A stretch of 31,529 nucleotides of DNA. Origin: Deltaproteobacteria bacterium UBA1386 (GTDB taxonomy: Bacteria; Desulfobacterota; Syntrophorhabdia; Syntrophorhabdales; Syntrophorhabdaceae). The DNA lies in the NCBI GenBank assembly GCA_002305765.1, contig DBQU01000070.1:1-31529 (forward strand), given 5' to 3'. Below are positions 7,687 to 14,699 of this stretch, piece after piece; the first letter of the stretch is position 1; each line of letters starts with the position of its first letter. The notes under the pieces are model-generated. The model did no database searches. It saw only the letters and a list, made by a program, of their open reading frames with translations, and was not told the DNA's origin. A program made the position numbers and the translations under genes.

Positions 7687-8772
7687 CTAATTCTTTGCGT
7701 CTTCTTTTTTTGCGGCCCAAGCCTTCGGATCCGCCTTCGGGTCTCTCAGGTACCCTACGATCTCGCTGATATCCACGGACACCGGACAGTATCTGATGCA
7801 CCGTCCACAGCCCGTGCAGGCTATGGCACCGTCGTACTTCTCCGGATAATAGTAGAACTTATGCCCGACGCGGTTCCTGAACCTCTTATGTTTCGCGGGC
7901 CTCGGGTTGTGGCCGCTCGTCTCAAGGGTAAAATGCTGGAACATGCAGGAATCCCACGACCTTATACGATCACCCGTGGTGATCGCCTGCTCGTCGGTAA
8001 TGTTGAAGCAATAGCAGGTGGGGCACAGGAACGTGCAGGCGCCGCAGCTTAGACACTTCTCTATCACATTGCCCCAGAAATCCCCGCTGTCGAAGAGTTC
8101 GGCCGATATCTTATCCGCTCCTTCGGGAAAAGGATTTCTCACGGCGGCAGTCGCCTTCTCGTTGGCCGCTTTGGCCTTCGCCTCGTACGAGGCCCCGTCC
8201 TGGATCATGGGCAATGACATCACGGCCTTGCCCTTGTCCGTTACCGCTTCCAGGTAGTATCCGCCGTCGACCTCAGTCATCACAACATCCGACCCTTCCG
8301 TCACGGCCGGTCCGCCCCCGACACCCACACAGAAGCAGCCTGCCACCGGCCCGTTGCAGCACTTCGTCACGATGGTGGTATTCTCACGGCGTTTCTTGTA
8401 GTAGGGGTCGGCTGTATCGGTGTCGATGAACACCCTGTCGATGACCGTGAAACCTCTGGCATCGCAGGGACGGCCGCCGAAAACCACCGCCTTCGGGAAG
8501 TCGGTGTTCACCTTGAGCTCGACATCCATTTTCTGAGGATTGTCGGCTTCCTTCTTGAACTCGAAGGAAAGCAGCGTCTCGCACTGGGGATAGATCGCCC
8601 CTTTCGGCGGCGTGTTCGCCGGCCGGTCGAGGGAGATCTCCTTGTCAGGTGTGTACTGACGGAAGATGATCGTGTCCCCTTCGAGGCACGGAGCGAAGAC
8701 GGTTGCGTCTTTACCGAGGGCCTCGACGAATTCCTTTATCTTCTCTTTCGGAAGGTATCCTTTGTCGGCCAT
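7687..8772 (-). CDS. Flx-type 4Fe-4S dicluster subunit (HydB/AsrA-like)
   Basis: A 361-residue iron-sulfur protein related to sulfhydrogenase beta and anaerobic sulfite reductase A. It should pass electrons between the flavin subunit and the other iron-sulfur subunits. The N-terminal half has cysteine-rich segments (RPCDARG at 101-107, CCNGPVAGCFC at 138-148). The C-terminal half has two ferredoxin motifs: C240, C243, C246, C250 with extra C253 and C255, and C319, C322, C325, C329. Its ATG overlaps the stop of the preceding gene by one base (TAATG), so translation is coupled. It corresponds to FlxB or FlxC of the Desulfovibrio complex; I am not certain which letter applies. Confidence 0.82.
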   Translation of the reverse strand: MADKGYLPKEKIKEFVEALGKDATVFAPCLEGDTIIFRQYTPDKEISLDRPANTPPKGAIYPQCETLLSFEFKKEADNPQKMDVELKVNTDFPKAVVFGGRPCDARGFTVIDRVFIDTDTADPYYKKRRENTTIVTKCCNGPVAGCFCVGVGGGPAVTEGSDVVMTEVDGGYYLEAVTDKGKAVMSLPMIQDGASYEAKAKAANEKATAAVRNPFPEGADKISAELFDSGDFWGNVIEKCLSCGACTFLCPTCYCFNITDEQAITTGDRIRSWDSCMFQHFTLETSGHNPRPAKHKRFRNRVGHKFYYYPEKYDGAIACTGCGRCIRYCPVSVDISEIVGYLRDPKADPKAWAAKKEDAKN

Positions 8773-9722
8773 TAGAGTTTATGCTCCTTGATCTTAGCTT
8801 CGTCAACATTGAAGATGTACATCGGCGGCTTGTCCTCCGGGTTGACTCCCGGGATATAGTCGAAGAGTTCCTTCATCTCTTTGTTGATCTTCTTCTTCAG
8901 CTTCGCCACGGGGATCTCCATGGGGCAGACGCGCTCGCATTCCCCGCATTCCACGCACCGACCCGCAAGATGGAGGGCGTGGATCATGTGGAACATGAGT
9001 TTCTCATCGAGGCTGAGCTTCTGGGTTATCCAGTGCGGGTCACGCGTCTCGGCGATGCAGCTGTCCTGGCACACGCACATCGGGCACGCGTTCCGGCAGG
9101 CATAGCAGCGGATGCACTTGTCGAACTGGCTCAGGAAATATGCCTTGCGCTCCTCCAGTGTCTTGCCTTCCAACTCGGCAACGTCAGCGTAAACGCTTTC
9201 CGCCGGTTTGTCCGACTGTATCGGATCCGCCGTAAGCTGGTCATAGACGATCGGCGTCGGGTACTGGCACGAGGTACACTTGCTGGGACAGACATCGGCT
9301 ATCGCGAAGGTCTTCTCGCCCGACGGCGTCTTCACCTTGACAGAACCCTCCGTGAAGCTCACATCCTCAACGGGCTCGTTCCCTATCGCCTTCTGGACCT
9401 TTTTCTTGCTGATGATGCCCTTGCAGGGGATGCCGATAATGACGACGTTGTTCCTGTCGATGAGGCCTTCCTGCATATACTGGACGATGGTCCTCGAGTC
9501 GCAGCCCTTCACCGCGACCGCCACCTTCTTCTTCTGCGAGGGGAGGTAGCTGGCGAGGTTCTGGGCGCACAGGGGGTTCCACACAACCTTTTCGGCCTGC
9601 TCAGGGGACGTTATGAAGATCGGCGTCACATTGAGCTTGTCAAAACCCTCCTGCCAGCATATGACGGCCTCCACATCGGGGAGGACCTGCTTGATGATCT
9701 CTTTAAGCTTCTGAGTACTCAA
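8772..9722 (-). CDS. Flx-type Fe-S subunit with FrhB-like N-terminal region
   Basis: A 316-residue iron-sulfur protein. The N-terminal region, with VKGCDSRTIVQ (71-81), GIPCKG (97-102) and C145, C149, C152, resembles the F420-hydrogenase/dehydrogenase beta family and may bind flavin or an extra cluster. Two [4Fe-4S] motifs follow: C203, C206, C209, C213 (with further cysteines in CPMCVCQDSC) and C256, C259, C262, C266. It sits between flxD and the dicluster subunit in the operon, 12 bp after flxD, and should be an electron relay in the same complex. It is the other of FlxB/FlxC. Confidence 0.8.
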   Translation of the reverse strand: MSTQKLKEIIKQVLPDVEAVICWQEGFDKLNVTPIFITSPEQAEKVVWNPLCAQNLASYLPSQKKKVAVAVKGCDSRTIVQYMQEGLIDRNNVVIIGIPCKGIISKKKVQKAIGNEPVEDVSFTEGSVKVKTPSGEKTFAIADVCPSKCTSCQYPTPIVYDQLTADPIQSDKPAESVYADVAELEGKTLEERKAYFLSQFDKCIRCYACRNACPMCVCQDSCIAETRDPHWITQKLSLDEKLMFHMIHALHLAGRCVECGECERVCPMEIPVAKLKKKINKEMKELFDYIPGVNPEDKPPMYIFNVDEAKIKEHKL

Positions 9723-9734
9723 TCTGCCTTCTCC

Positions 9735-10151
9735 TTACTTTTGATGCATGGGGCCGAGCGCGTGGACCTGTTTGGTAAAGTCCGTTACGACCTGCTGCCA
9801 TTTCGCGCCTTCAGAGGCCGAAACCCATGTATAGTGGAATCTCTTGTCGTCGATGCCCAGGAACGGCAGGAGCCTTTTGAGCATTTCCAACCTGCGCCGC
9901 GCGTAGAAGTTGCCGTCGGTGTAATGGCAATCCCTGGGGTGACACCCGGAGACGAGAACACCATCGGCACCCGTAAGAAGAGCGCGCACGACGAACATGG
10001 GGTCGACGCGTCCCGAGCAGGGGACCCTGATGATCCTCAGGTCCGTGGGCTGCCTGAACCTGCCCACGCCCGCGGTGTCAGCACCGCCGTAGGAACACCA
10101 GTTACAGAGAAATCCAACGATCCGCAGTTCTTTGGGTGCTACTTCTGACAT
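9735..10151 (-). CDS. flxD: FlxD / MvhD-type [2Fe-2S] adaptor
   Basis: A 138-residue protein of the MvhD/FlpD family, the small [2Fe-2S] adaptor that links an electron-input module to HdrA. Visible cysteines are C16 and C19 in FLCNWCSYGGAD, C45 in RVPCSGR and C70/C75 in GCHPRDCHY, all characteristic of the family. The ATG lies inside the end of hdrA, with a 13-nt overlap, so translation is coupled to hdrA. A separate MvhD gene directly after hdrA, followed by Flx subunits rather than MvhAG hydrogenase, is what distinguishes the NAD(P)H-linked version from the hydrogenase-linked version. Confidence 0.93.
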   Translation of the reverse strand: MSEVAPKELRIVGFLCNWCSYGGADTAGVGRFRQPTDLRIIRVPCSGRVDPMFVVRALLTGADGVLVSGCHPRDCHYTDGNFYARRRLEMLKRLLPFLGIDDKRFHYTWVSASEGAKWQQVVTDFTKQVHALGPMHQK

Positions 10152-12100
10152 ATTGCATTAACCTCCGCTAAGAGCTGGTTGTCCGTGAAATGCTGCAGCT
10201 GGATAGCACCGCAGGGACAGGTGGATGTACAGACACCGCATCCGGCACAGACCGTTTCGATGACCTTGGCGACCTTCTTGCCGTTCCTCAAGGTGTCTTC
10301 AACGATGGCCTGAAACGGACAGGTCTTGAGGCACTTGAGACAGCCCACGCATGTATTCTGGTTGACCTGGGCAATGGCCGGGTCGGATTCGAGCATGTCC
10401 TTAGAGAAAAGCGACAGGACCTTCGCGGCGGCGGCGGAACCCTGTCCGACCGATGCCGGGATGTCCTTGGGGCCCTGGCAGGCGCCGGCCAGGTAGACAC
10501 CGGAGGTGTTCGTCTCCACCGGCCTGAGCTTCGGGTGAGACTCAACGTAGAACCCGAAGGTATCGTAGGAGATGTGGAGCTTCTCGGCCATCTGCGGGGC
10601 GCCCGGGGCGGCGACAACCGCTGTCCCGAGGACGACGAGGTCGGCCTCGATCTCAACCTGGGTCCCGAGAAGCGTATCGGCACCCCTCACGACCATCTTC
10701 TTACCCTTCGGGTAGATCCGCGATACCCTGCCGCGGATATACTTCGCGCCATACTCTTCCTGGGCGCGGCGTGTAAATTCATCGTAACCTTTGCCCGGTG
10801 ACCTGACGTCCATGTAGAAGACGTAGGACTGTGAATCGGGGATGTGGTCTTTCGTCAGGATGGCCTGCTTGGCGATGTACATGCAGCAGAAGTTGGAGCA
10901 GTAGGGAACGCCCAGGGATTTATCGCGGGACCCCGCGCAGGCGACGAAGACGATGGTTTTCGGCTCTTCGTGATCCGACGGCCTGATGATATGGCCCGAT
11001 GTCGGACCGGACGCATTGAGGAACCGCTCGTACTGAATGCCCGTGATGACGTCGGGATACCGTCCCCCACCGTACTCGGTGAGCCTTTCGATATCCATGA
11101 GGCCATATCCCGTTGCCGTGATGATGGCTCCCACCTCTTCCGTGATGAACTCTTCCTGCATTTCATAGTTGATGGCGCCCGTGGGACAGACCTTCGCGCA
11201 GACCCCGCATTTGCCTTTCGTGAACTGCCGGCAGTAGTTGGGGTCTATCGTCGCTTTCTTCGGAATCGCCTGCGGGAAGGGGATGTTGATGGCCCGCGTC
11301 GGTGCCGCGCCGAAGTTGAAATGGTCGTAGGCATTCTTCGTGGGACACTTTTCCATGCAAAGCCCGCAACCGGTGCACTTCGTCCAGTCGACGTAGGACG
11401 GTTTCTTCTTGATCTTTACCTGGTAGTTGCCGACATAGCCCTTGATCTCGGCTATCTCGCTGTATGCGTGAAGTTTGATAAGGTCGTGCTGAGCCACATC
11501 GACCATCTTGGGTCCCAGGATACAGATGGAACAGTCGACGGTGGGGAAGGTCTTGTCGAGGCGTGCCATCATGCCGCCGATGGAAGGGCTCTTCTCGACC
11601 ATGACAACCTCGAGACCGCCGTCAGCGCAGTCGAGTGCGGCCTGCATGCCTGCCACACCGCCGCCAATGACAAGGACCCTCTTGTTGATCTTGAAGGACG
11701 AGGAGAAGAGCGGCTTGTTCTTTATGACCTTCGCCACGGACATCCTTACCTCGTCAATGGCCTTGATGGTATTGGCCTCCTTGTCAAGGCTGATCCAGGA
11801 CACGTGTTCACGGATGTTGGCCTGCTCGAAGAAGTAGCGGTTGAGCCCCGCCTTCTGGATCGTCCTCCTGAAGGTGTTCTCGTGCATACGGGGTGAGCAT
11901 GCCGCGACAACGATCCTGTCGAGTTTGTGCTGCTCGATAGCATCCGTGATCTCTTTCTGTCCGGGCTCTGAACAGGTATACATGTAGGCCGTCGCATAGG
12001 CGACGCCGGGCATCTTCCGGGCTTCCTCGGCCACTTTCGCGACGTCAACGGTTCCCGCGATGTTGCTTCCACAATGGCAGATAAATACACCAACCCGCAT
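10139..12100 (-). CDS. hdrA: HdrA, FAD and iron-sulfur bifurcation subunit
   Basis: The 653-residue flavin subunit at which electron bifurcation takes place in heterodisulfide reductase complexes. FAD binds at the Rossmann motif GGGVAG (146-151). DCSIC at 189-193 is the conserved active-region Cys pair, with cysteine and not selenocysteine. Ferredoxin motifs are C242/245/248/252, C290/298/301/305, C584/587/590/594 and C618/621/624/628. The N-terminal FICHCG segment (C9-C10 region) and CS at 43 and 68 match the HdrA N-terminal cluster domain. Length is normal for a single HdrA. The ATG at 12100 lies 13 nt after hdrB. The likely ferredoxin and final disulfide or other acceptor are not shown by the sequence. 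Confidence 0.95.
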   Translation of the reverse strand: MRVGVFICHCGSNIAGTVDVAKVAEEARKMPGVAYATAYMYTCSEPGQKEITDAIEQHKLDRIVVAACSPRMHENTFRRTIQKAGLNRYFFEQANIREHVSWISLDKEANTIKAIDEVRMSVAKVIKNKPLFSSSFKINKRVLVIGGGVAGMQAALDCADGGLEVVMVEKSPSIGGMMARLDKTFPTVDCSICILGPKMVDVAQHDLIKLHAYSEIAEIKGYVGNYQVKIKKKPSYVDWTKCTGCGLCMEKCPTKNAYDHFNFGAAPTRAINIPFPQAIPKKATIDPNYCRQFTKGKCGVCAKVCPTGAINYEMQEEFITEEVGAIITATGYGLMDIERLTEYGGGRYPDVITGIQYERFLNASGPTSGHIIRPSDHEEPKTIVFVACAGSRDKSLGVPYCSNFCCMYIAKQAILTKDHIPDSQSYVFYMDVRSPGKGYDEFTRRAQEEYGAKYIRGRVSRIYPKGKKMVVRGADTLLGTQVEIEADLVVLGTAVVAAPGAPQMAEKLHISYDTFGFYVESHPKLRPVETNTSGVYLAGACQGPKDIPASVGQGSAAAAKVLSLFSKDMLESDPAIAQVNQNTCVGCLKCLKTCPFQAIVEDTLRNGKKVAKVIETVCAGCGVCTSTCPCGAIQLQHFTDNQLLAEVNAICQK

Positions 12101-12113
12101 CGATCAGGTCTCC

Positions 12114-13082
12114 TTAATTGTTTGTCTCTTCAGCGGCCGCTTCCTTCTTGGCCTTCTGGGGCTTTTTCGCGGCTGCTTCTTCTGCTTTGATCTTCTCGTA
12201 CTCTTCCTTGGTGATCCTGCGCGTGATCCTGTCGGCGCTCACGATCACTTTATCCATACCCAGTTCCCTGGGTGACAATCCATAGGCAAGCCCCATAAGC
12301 TGCGTGAAGTAGATGATGGGAATGTTGTAGTTCGAACCCGTCGTCTTGTTCACCTGCTCCTGGCGGAGGTCAAGGTTCTGCTGGCACAGCGGGCACGCGA
12401 CGGCTATGCAGTTCGCGCCGGCGTCGATGGCCATCTCAAGCACCTTGCCCGAGAGTCTGTTCACCATCTCCCGCTTCGGAACGCCGAAGGCGGCGCCGCA
12501 GCACTCCATCTTGAAAGCGAAATCCTGAACCTGGATACCGGCCGCCGTCAGGACCTTGTCCATGGAAACGGGGTTCTCAGGGTCATCGAACTGCGCGATC
12601 TCAGGCGGTCTGGAGAGGATGCACCCATAATAGGGAGCAACCTTCAGGTCCGGCATGATATGGGTTACCCTGGCAGCGATGGCATCAAGCCCGATATCTT
12701 CGTAAACGATCTGCAGGGAGGACTTCGACTCGACGCCACAGTTGTAGGTCTCGTCGAGAAGCCCGTTCACCTCGTCCTTGAAGGCCTCGTCCTTCGACAT
12801 GTTGTACTGCGCCTTCTTGAAAGCCATGAGGCAGGAAGGACAGGGGGTCGTCAGGACATCCTTGTTCATCTTCTCCACGAGGGCGAGGTTCCGTGCGGCA
12901 AGGGCCGCGGCGAACACGTGATCCACCGTGTGGGCCGGCGTGGAGCCGCAGCAGCTCCAGTCATCGGGTTCCACAAGGTTCACTCCGAGGGCCTTCATGA
13001 CGGCCCGAAGCGACTCGTCGTACTCCTTCGCGGTACCTTCCAGCGAACAACCACTGAAATATGCGTATTCTTTCTCAGCCAT
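12114..13082 (-). CDS. hdrB: HdrB, CCG-domain catalytic subunit
   Basis: A 322-residue subunit with two CCG domains that bind non-cubane [4Fe-4S] clusters at the disulfide-reducing site. Ligands are visible as C12, C44-C45, C81, C84 in the first domain and C154, C194-C195, C230, C233 in the second. Residues about 295-322 form an Ala/Lys/Glu-rich tail absent from the core family. The natural substrate in a non-methanogen is unknown; DsrC-like proteins have been proposed for related complexes. The gene overlaps hdrC by 8 nt and precedes hdrA by 13 nt. Confidence 0.94.
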   Translation of the reverse strand: MAEKEYAYFSGCSLEGTAKEYDESLRAVMKALGVNLVEPDDWSCCGSTPAHTVDHVFAAALAARNLALVEKMNKDVLTTPCPSCLMAFKKAQYNMSKDEAFKDEVNGLLDETYNCGVESKSSLQIVYEDIGLDAIAARVTHIMPDLKVAPYYGCILSRPPEIAQFDDPENPVSMDKVLTAAGIQVQDFAFKMECCGAAFGVPKREMVNRLSGKVLEMAIDAGANCIAVACPLCQQNLDLRQEQVNKTTGSNYNIPIIYFTQLMGLAYGLSPRELGMDKVIVSADRITRRITKEEYEKIKAEEAAAKKPQKAKKEAAAEETNN

Positions 13083-13641
13083 GCTTTTTCGCCTTTTCCT
13101 GGAATCTATTAAAAATCTGAGCTACTTTGTCGGCGCCTTTTATCGTCTTGGGGAACAAGCTGATCTTGCCCTTGCTCATGACCTTCGGACCGAGTTCCGC
13201 ATCGCCCATGAACTGGCCCGATTTGAACTTGTAGCCCATGAGGATGCCCATTTCGAAGATCCTGCCGTGTTTCTTCATCGAATCGAGGAATGAATCGTAG
13301 AAAAGCTGAACGTCCTTCTCGGAGACCTTGCCCTCGCGGCGGGCGATGATCCTCAGCGTATCCATGATATGGGCCACGTCGACCTCGCAGGGACACCGGG
13401 TGGTGCATGTCTCGCAGGTGGCGCAGAGCCAAATCGCCTTGGAGGTGAGGATCGTTTCCTTCTGTCCGGCCTGCAAAAGGCGCATGACCATGCTGACCGG
13501 ATAGTCGAAGTACTGGGTGTAGGGACACCCGGCGGTACAGTTCCCGCACTGATAGCACAGCGATGGGTTCTGACCGCTCTCCTTCTTCACCTCTTCAATG
13601 AAAGCCCAATCGGTTTTTTCAGTTAAATTGATCGTATCCAT
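13075..13641 (-). CDS. hdrC: HdrC, two-[4Fe-4S] ferredoxin-like subunit
   Basis: A 188-residue electron carrier between HdrA and HdrB with two classical cluster motifs: C29, C32, C35, C39 and C73, C76, C79, C83. The C-terminal half is helical and rich in Lys and Phe. The ATG at 13641 has an AAAGG-type ribosome site about 10 nt upstream. It is the first gene of the seven-gene operon, so the operator-like sequences at 13739-13766 sit about 100 bp before it and could control the whole cluster. Confidence 0.94.
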   Translation of the reverse strand: MDTINLTEKTDWAFIEEVKKESGQNPSLCYQCGNCTAGCPYTQYFDYPVSMVMRLLQAGQKETILTSKAIWLCATCETCTTRCPCEVDVAHIMDTLRIIARREGKVSEKDVQLFYDSFLDSMKKHGRIFEMGILMGYKFKSGQFMGDAELGPKVMSKGKISLFPKTIKGADKVAQIFNRFQEKAKKHG

Positions 13642-13738
13642 TCAGATTAACCAACCTTTAGAGCCGGCAGCAGTGAGCCCGTTAACCGTACGTCGAATTG
13701 TGCCCGTGAACTCGTCAATGACTGCTCCGGAAAATATA

Positions 13739-13766
13739 TTCACTATAGTGAACACTATTAGTGAAC
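13739..13766. promoter_or_regulatory. Palindromic operator candidate upstream of hdrC
   Basis: TTCACTATAGTGAA (13739-13752) is a perfect 14-bp palindrome. It is directly followed by AACACTATTAGTGAAC (13751-13766), an imperfect second dyad that repeats the TAGTGAA half-site 13 bp further on. The centre lies about 100 bp upstream of the hdrC start. The tandem dyads suggest two dimers bound cooperatively. The regulator is unknown, and the half-sites are arranged inside-out compared with Rex sites. Confidence 0.55.
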
Positions 13767-13901
13767 CATCAGAACGAGACTGCTTATCAATGAACTATAC
13801 CCCTTAAAACCTGTTGGTATTTAACACTAATTGGATTTTCCTTGTCAATACATATTTGCCACGCCAACCATTCAGAATAATGAATACTCCTTTTGTTAAC
13901 C

Positions 13902-13935
13902 CCCCTCATCCTGTTGATAACACAGGGGCTTTTTT
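13902..13935 (+). terminator. Orphan terminator-like hairpin
   Basis: CCCCT (13902-13906) pairs with AGGGG (13924-13928), enclosing GTT-GAT-AAC, and is followed by C and six T residues (13930-13935). It reads as a rho-independent terminator on the plus strand, yet no plus-strand gene precedes it. It may end an unrecognised small RNA, attenuate something, or be chance. Confidence 0.4.
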
Positions 13936-13955
13936 GACCGGAGTATGTAATTGTC

Positions 13956-13974
13956 TTCACAAGGCTATTGTGAA
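13956..13974. promoter_or_regulatory. Inverted repeat TTCACAA-N5-TTGTGAA
   Basis: A perfect 7-bp inverted repeat with a 5-bp spacer lies 10 bp upstream of the tetR -35 box. It uses the same TTCAC/GTGAA half-site as the palindromes near hdrC, so one regulator might bind both places. A hairpin function is possible but it lacks a T tract on either strand in the right place. Confidence 0.45.
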
Positions 13975-13983
13975 AAAAATTTC

Positions 13984-14011
13984 TTGACAATCTCCAACGC
14001 TAGTTTAAAAT
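13984..14011 (+). promoter_or_regulatory. Sigma-70 promoter of the tetR-exporter operon
   Basis: TTGACA (13984-13989) is followed after 16 bp by TAAAAT (14006-14011). Transcription should start near 14018, giving a leader of about 37 nt before the tetR ATG at 14055. Confidence 0.7.
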
Positions 14012-14026
14012 AGTTGTATGAAACTA
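14011..14026. promoter_or_regulatory. Candidate TetR operator
   Basis: TAGTT (14011-14015) and AACTA (14022-14026) are inverted around six bases. The site covers the end of the -10 box and the start point, where a TetR-type repressor would block its own operon. A further TAGTTT at 14001 pairs with AAACTA at 14021, so the exact dyad is uncertain. Confidence 0.45.
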
Positions 14027-14054
14027 CTGTTTAATATGAAACGGTGGAACGGCG

Positions 14055-14699
14055 ATGGAAGATAGACCGAACACGAGGCAGCGCATCCTCGAGGCGGCGG
14101 GTGAGATCTTCGCCGACTCCGGGTTCCGCCAGACGACCGTAAGGCAGATCAGCGCCCGTGCCGGCGTGAACGTCGCAGCAATAAATTACCATTTTCAGAG
14201 CAAGGATAATCTCTACCTGGAGACGCTGCGGTACTGGAAGGATGTGGCCTTCACGAAATATCCGGGGGAACCGGGGACATCCGAGGCCGATGAACCCGAA
14301 AAGCGGCTCGAAGGCTTCATCCGTGCCTTCGTCTTCCGCATCCTCGACGGGGGAGTCGAATCGCGGTTCGGAAGGCTCATGGCCCGCGAATTCGCCGAAC
14401 CGACAGCGGCCCTCGACGTCATCGTGGAAGAGACGGCGCGGCCCATTTTTCATCTCATCACGGCTCTTGTCGGCCGCATCATAGGACGCGACCCGACAAG
14501 CGACACGGTGCTCTACTGCTGCGCCAGCATCGTCGGGCAATGCCTGTATTTTCTCTACGCCCGGCCGGTCCTCAGGAGGCTCGTCGGACCCGAGCGGGCG
14601 GACTCCATGGATATGGCCGACATAGCCGCGCATGTCTGCCGCTTTTCACTCGCGGCCCTTGCCACCATAAGACACGACCCGGAGGGATCATCGTCATGA
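14055..14699 (+). CDS. TetR-family repressor of the exporter operon (CecR-like)
   Basis: A 214-residue regulator. The N-terminal helix-turn-helix is complete (RQRILEAAGEIFADSGFRQTT, then VRQISARAGVNVAAINYHF at about 29-47). The remaining helices resemble the CecR/YbiH C-terminal domain, including FGRLMAREFAEPTAALD. In E. coli, CecR controls the ybhGFSR exporter genes. Here the regulator leads an operon with the same parts, which supports local autoregulation by a small toxic ligand. The stop overlaps the tolC start (ATGA at 14696-14699). The ligand is not predictable. Confidence 0.9.
   Translation: MEDRPNTRQRILEAAGEIFADSGFRQTTVRQISARAGVNVAAINYHFQSKDNLYLETLRYWKDVAFTKYPGEPGTSEADEPEKRLEGFIRAFVFRILDGGVESRFGRLMAREFAEPTAALDVIVEETARPIFHLITALVGRIIGRDPTSDTVLYCCASIVGQCLYFLYARPVLRRLVGPERADSMDMADIAAHVCRFSLAALATIRHDPEGSSS

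Larger units (their letters stand above)
13642..14054. promoter_or_regulatory. Divergent regulatory region, hdr-flx and tetR-exporter operons
   Basis: This 413-bp AT-rich region separates two divergent operons and must contain both promoters. It is clearly lower in GC than its flanks. It holds a TTCACTATAGTGAA palindrome group, a terminator-like hairpin, a TTCACAA/TTGTGAA inverted repeat and the tetR promoter, each listed separately. No convincing open reading frame lies in it. A clear sigma-70 promoter for hdrC was not found, which would fit an activator-dependent promoter. Confidence 0.7.

Noticed and set aside
8703..10148. 481-codon open frame on the plus strand, antisense to the flx genes
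   Set aside because: It covers intact Fe-S protein genes with clear cysteine motifs, has no family similarity and no ribosome site. GC-rich coding DNA commonly leaves long antisense frames.
10844..11896. 350-codon plus-strand frame inside hdrA
   Set aside because: HdrA on the other strand has complete FAD and cluster motifs; this frame has none.
10139..12100. Selenocysteine form of HdrA
   Set aside because: The DCSIC position is encoded by normal cysteine codons and there is no in-frame TGA.
13956..13974. Rex redox-regulator site
   Set aside because: Rex sites read TTGTGA outward-in to TCACAA; here the half-sites are in reverse order, so assignment to Rex is not supported.
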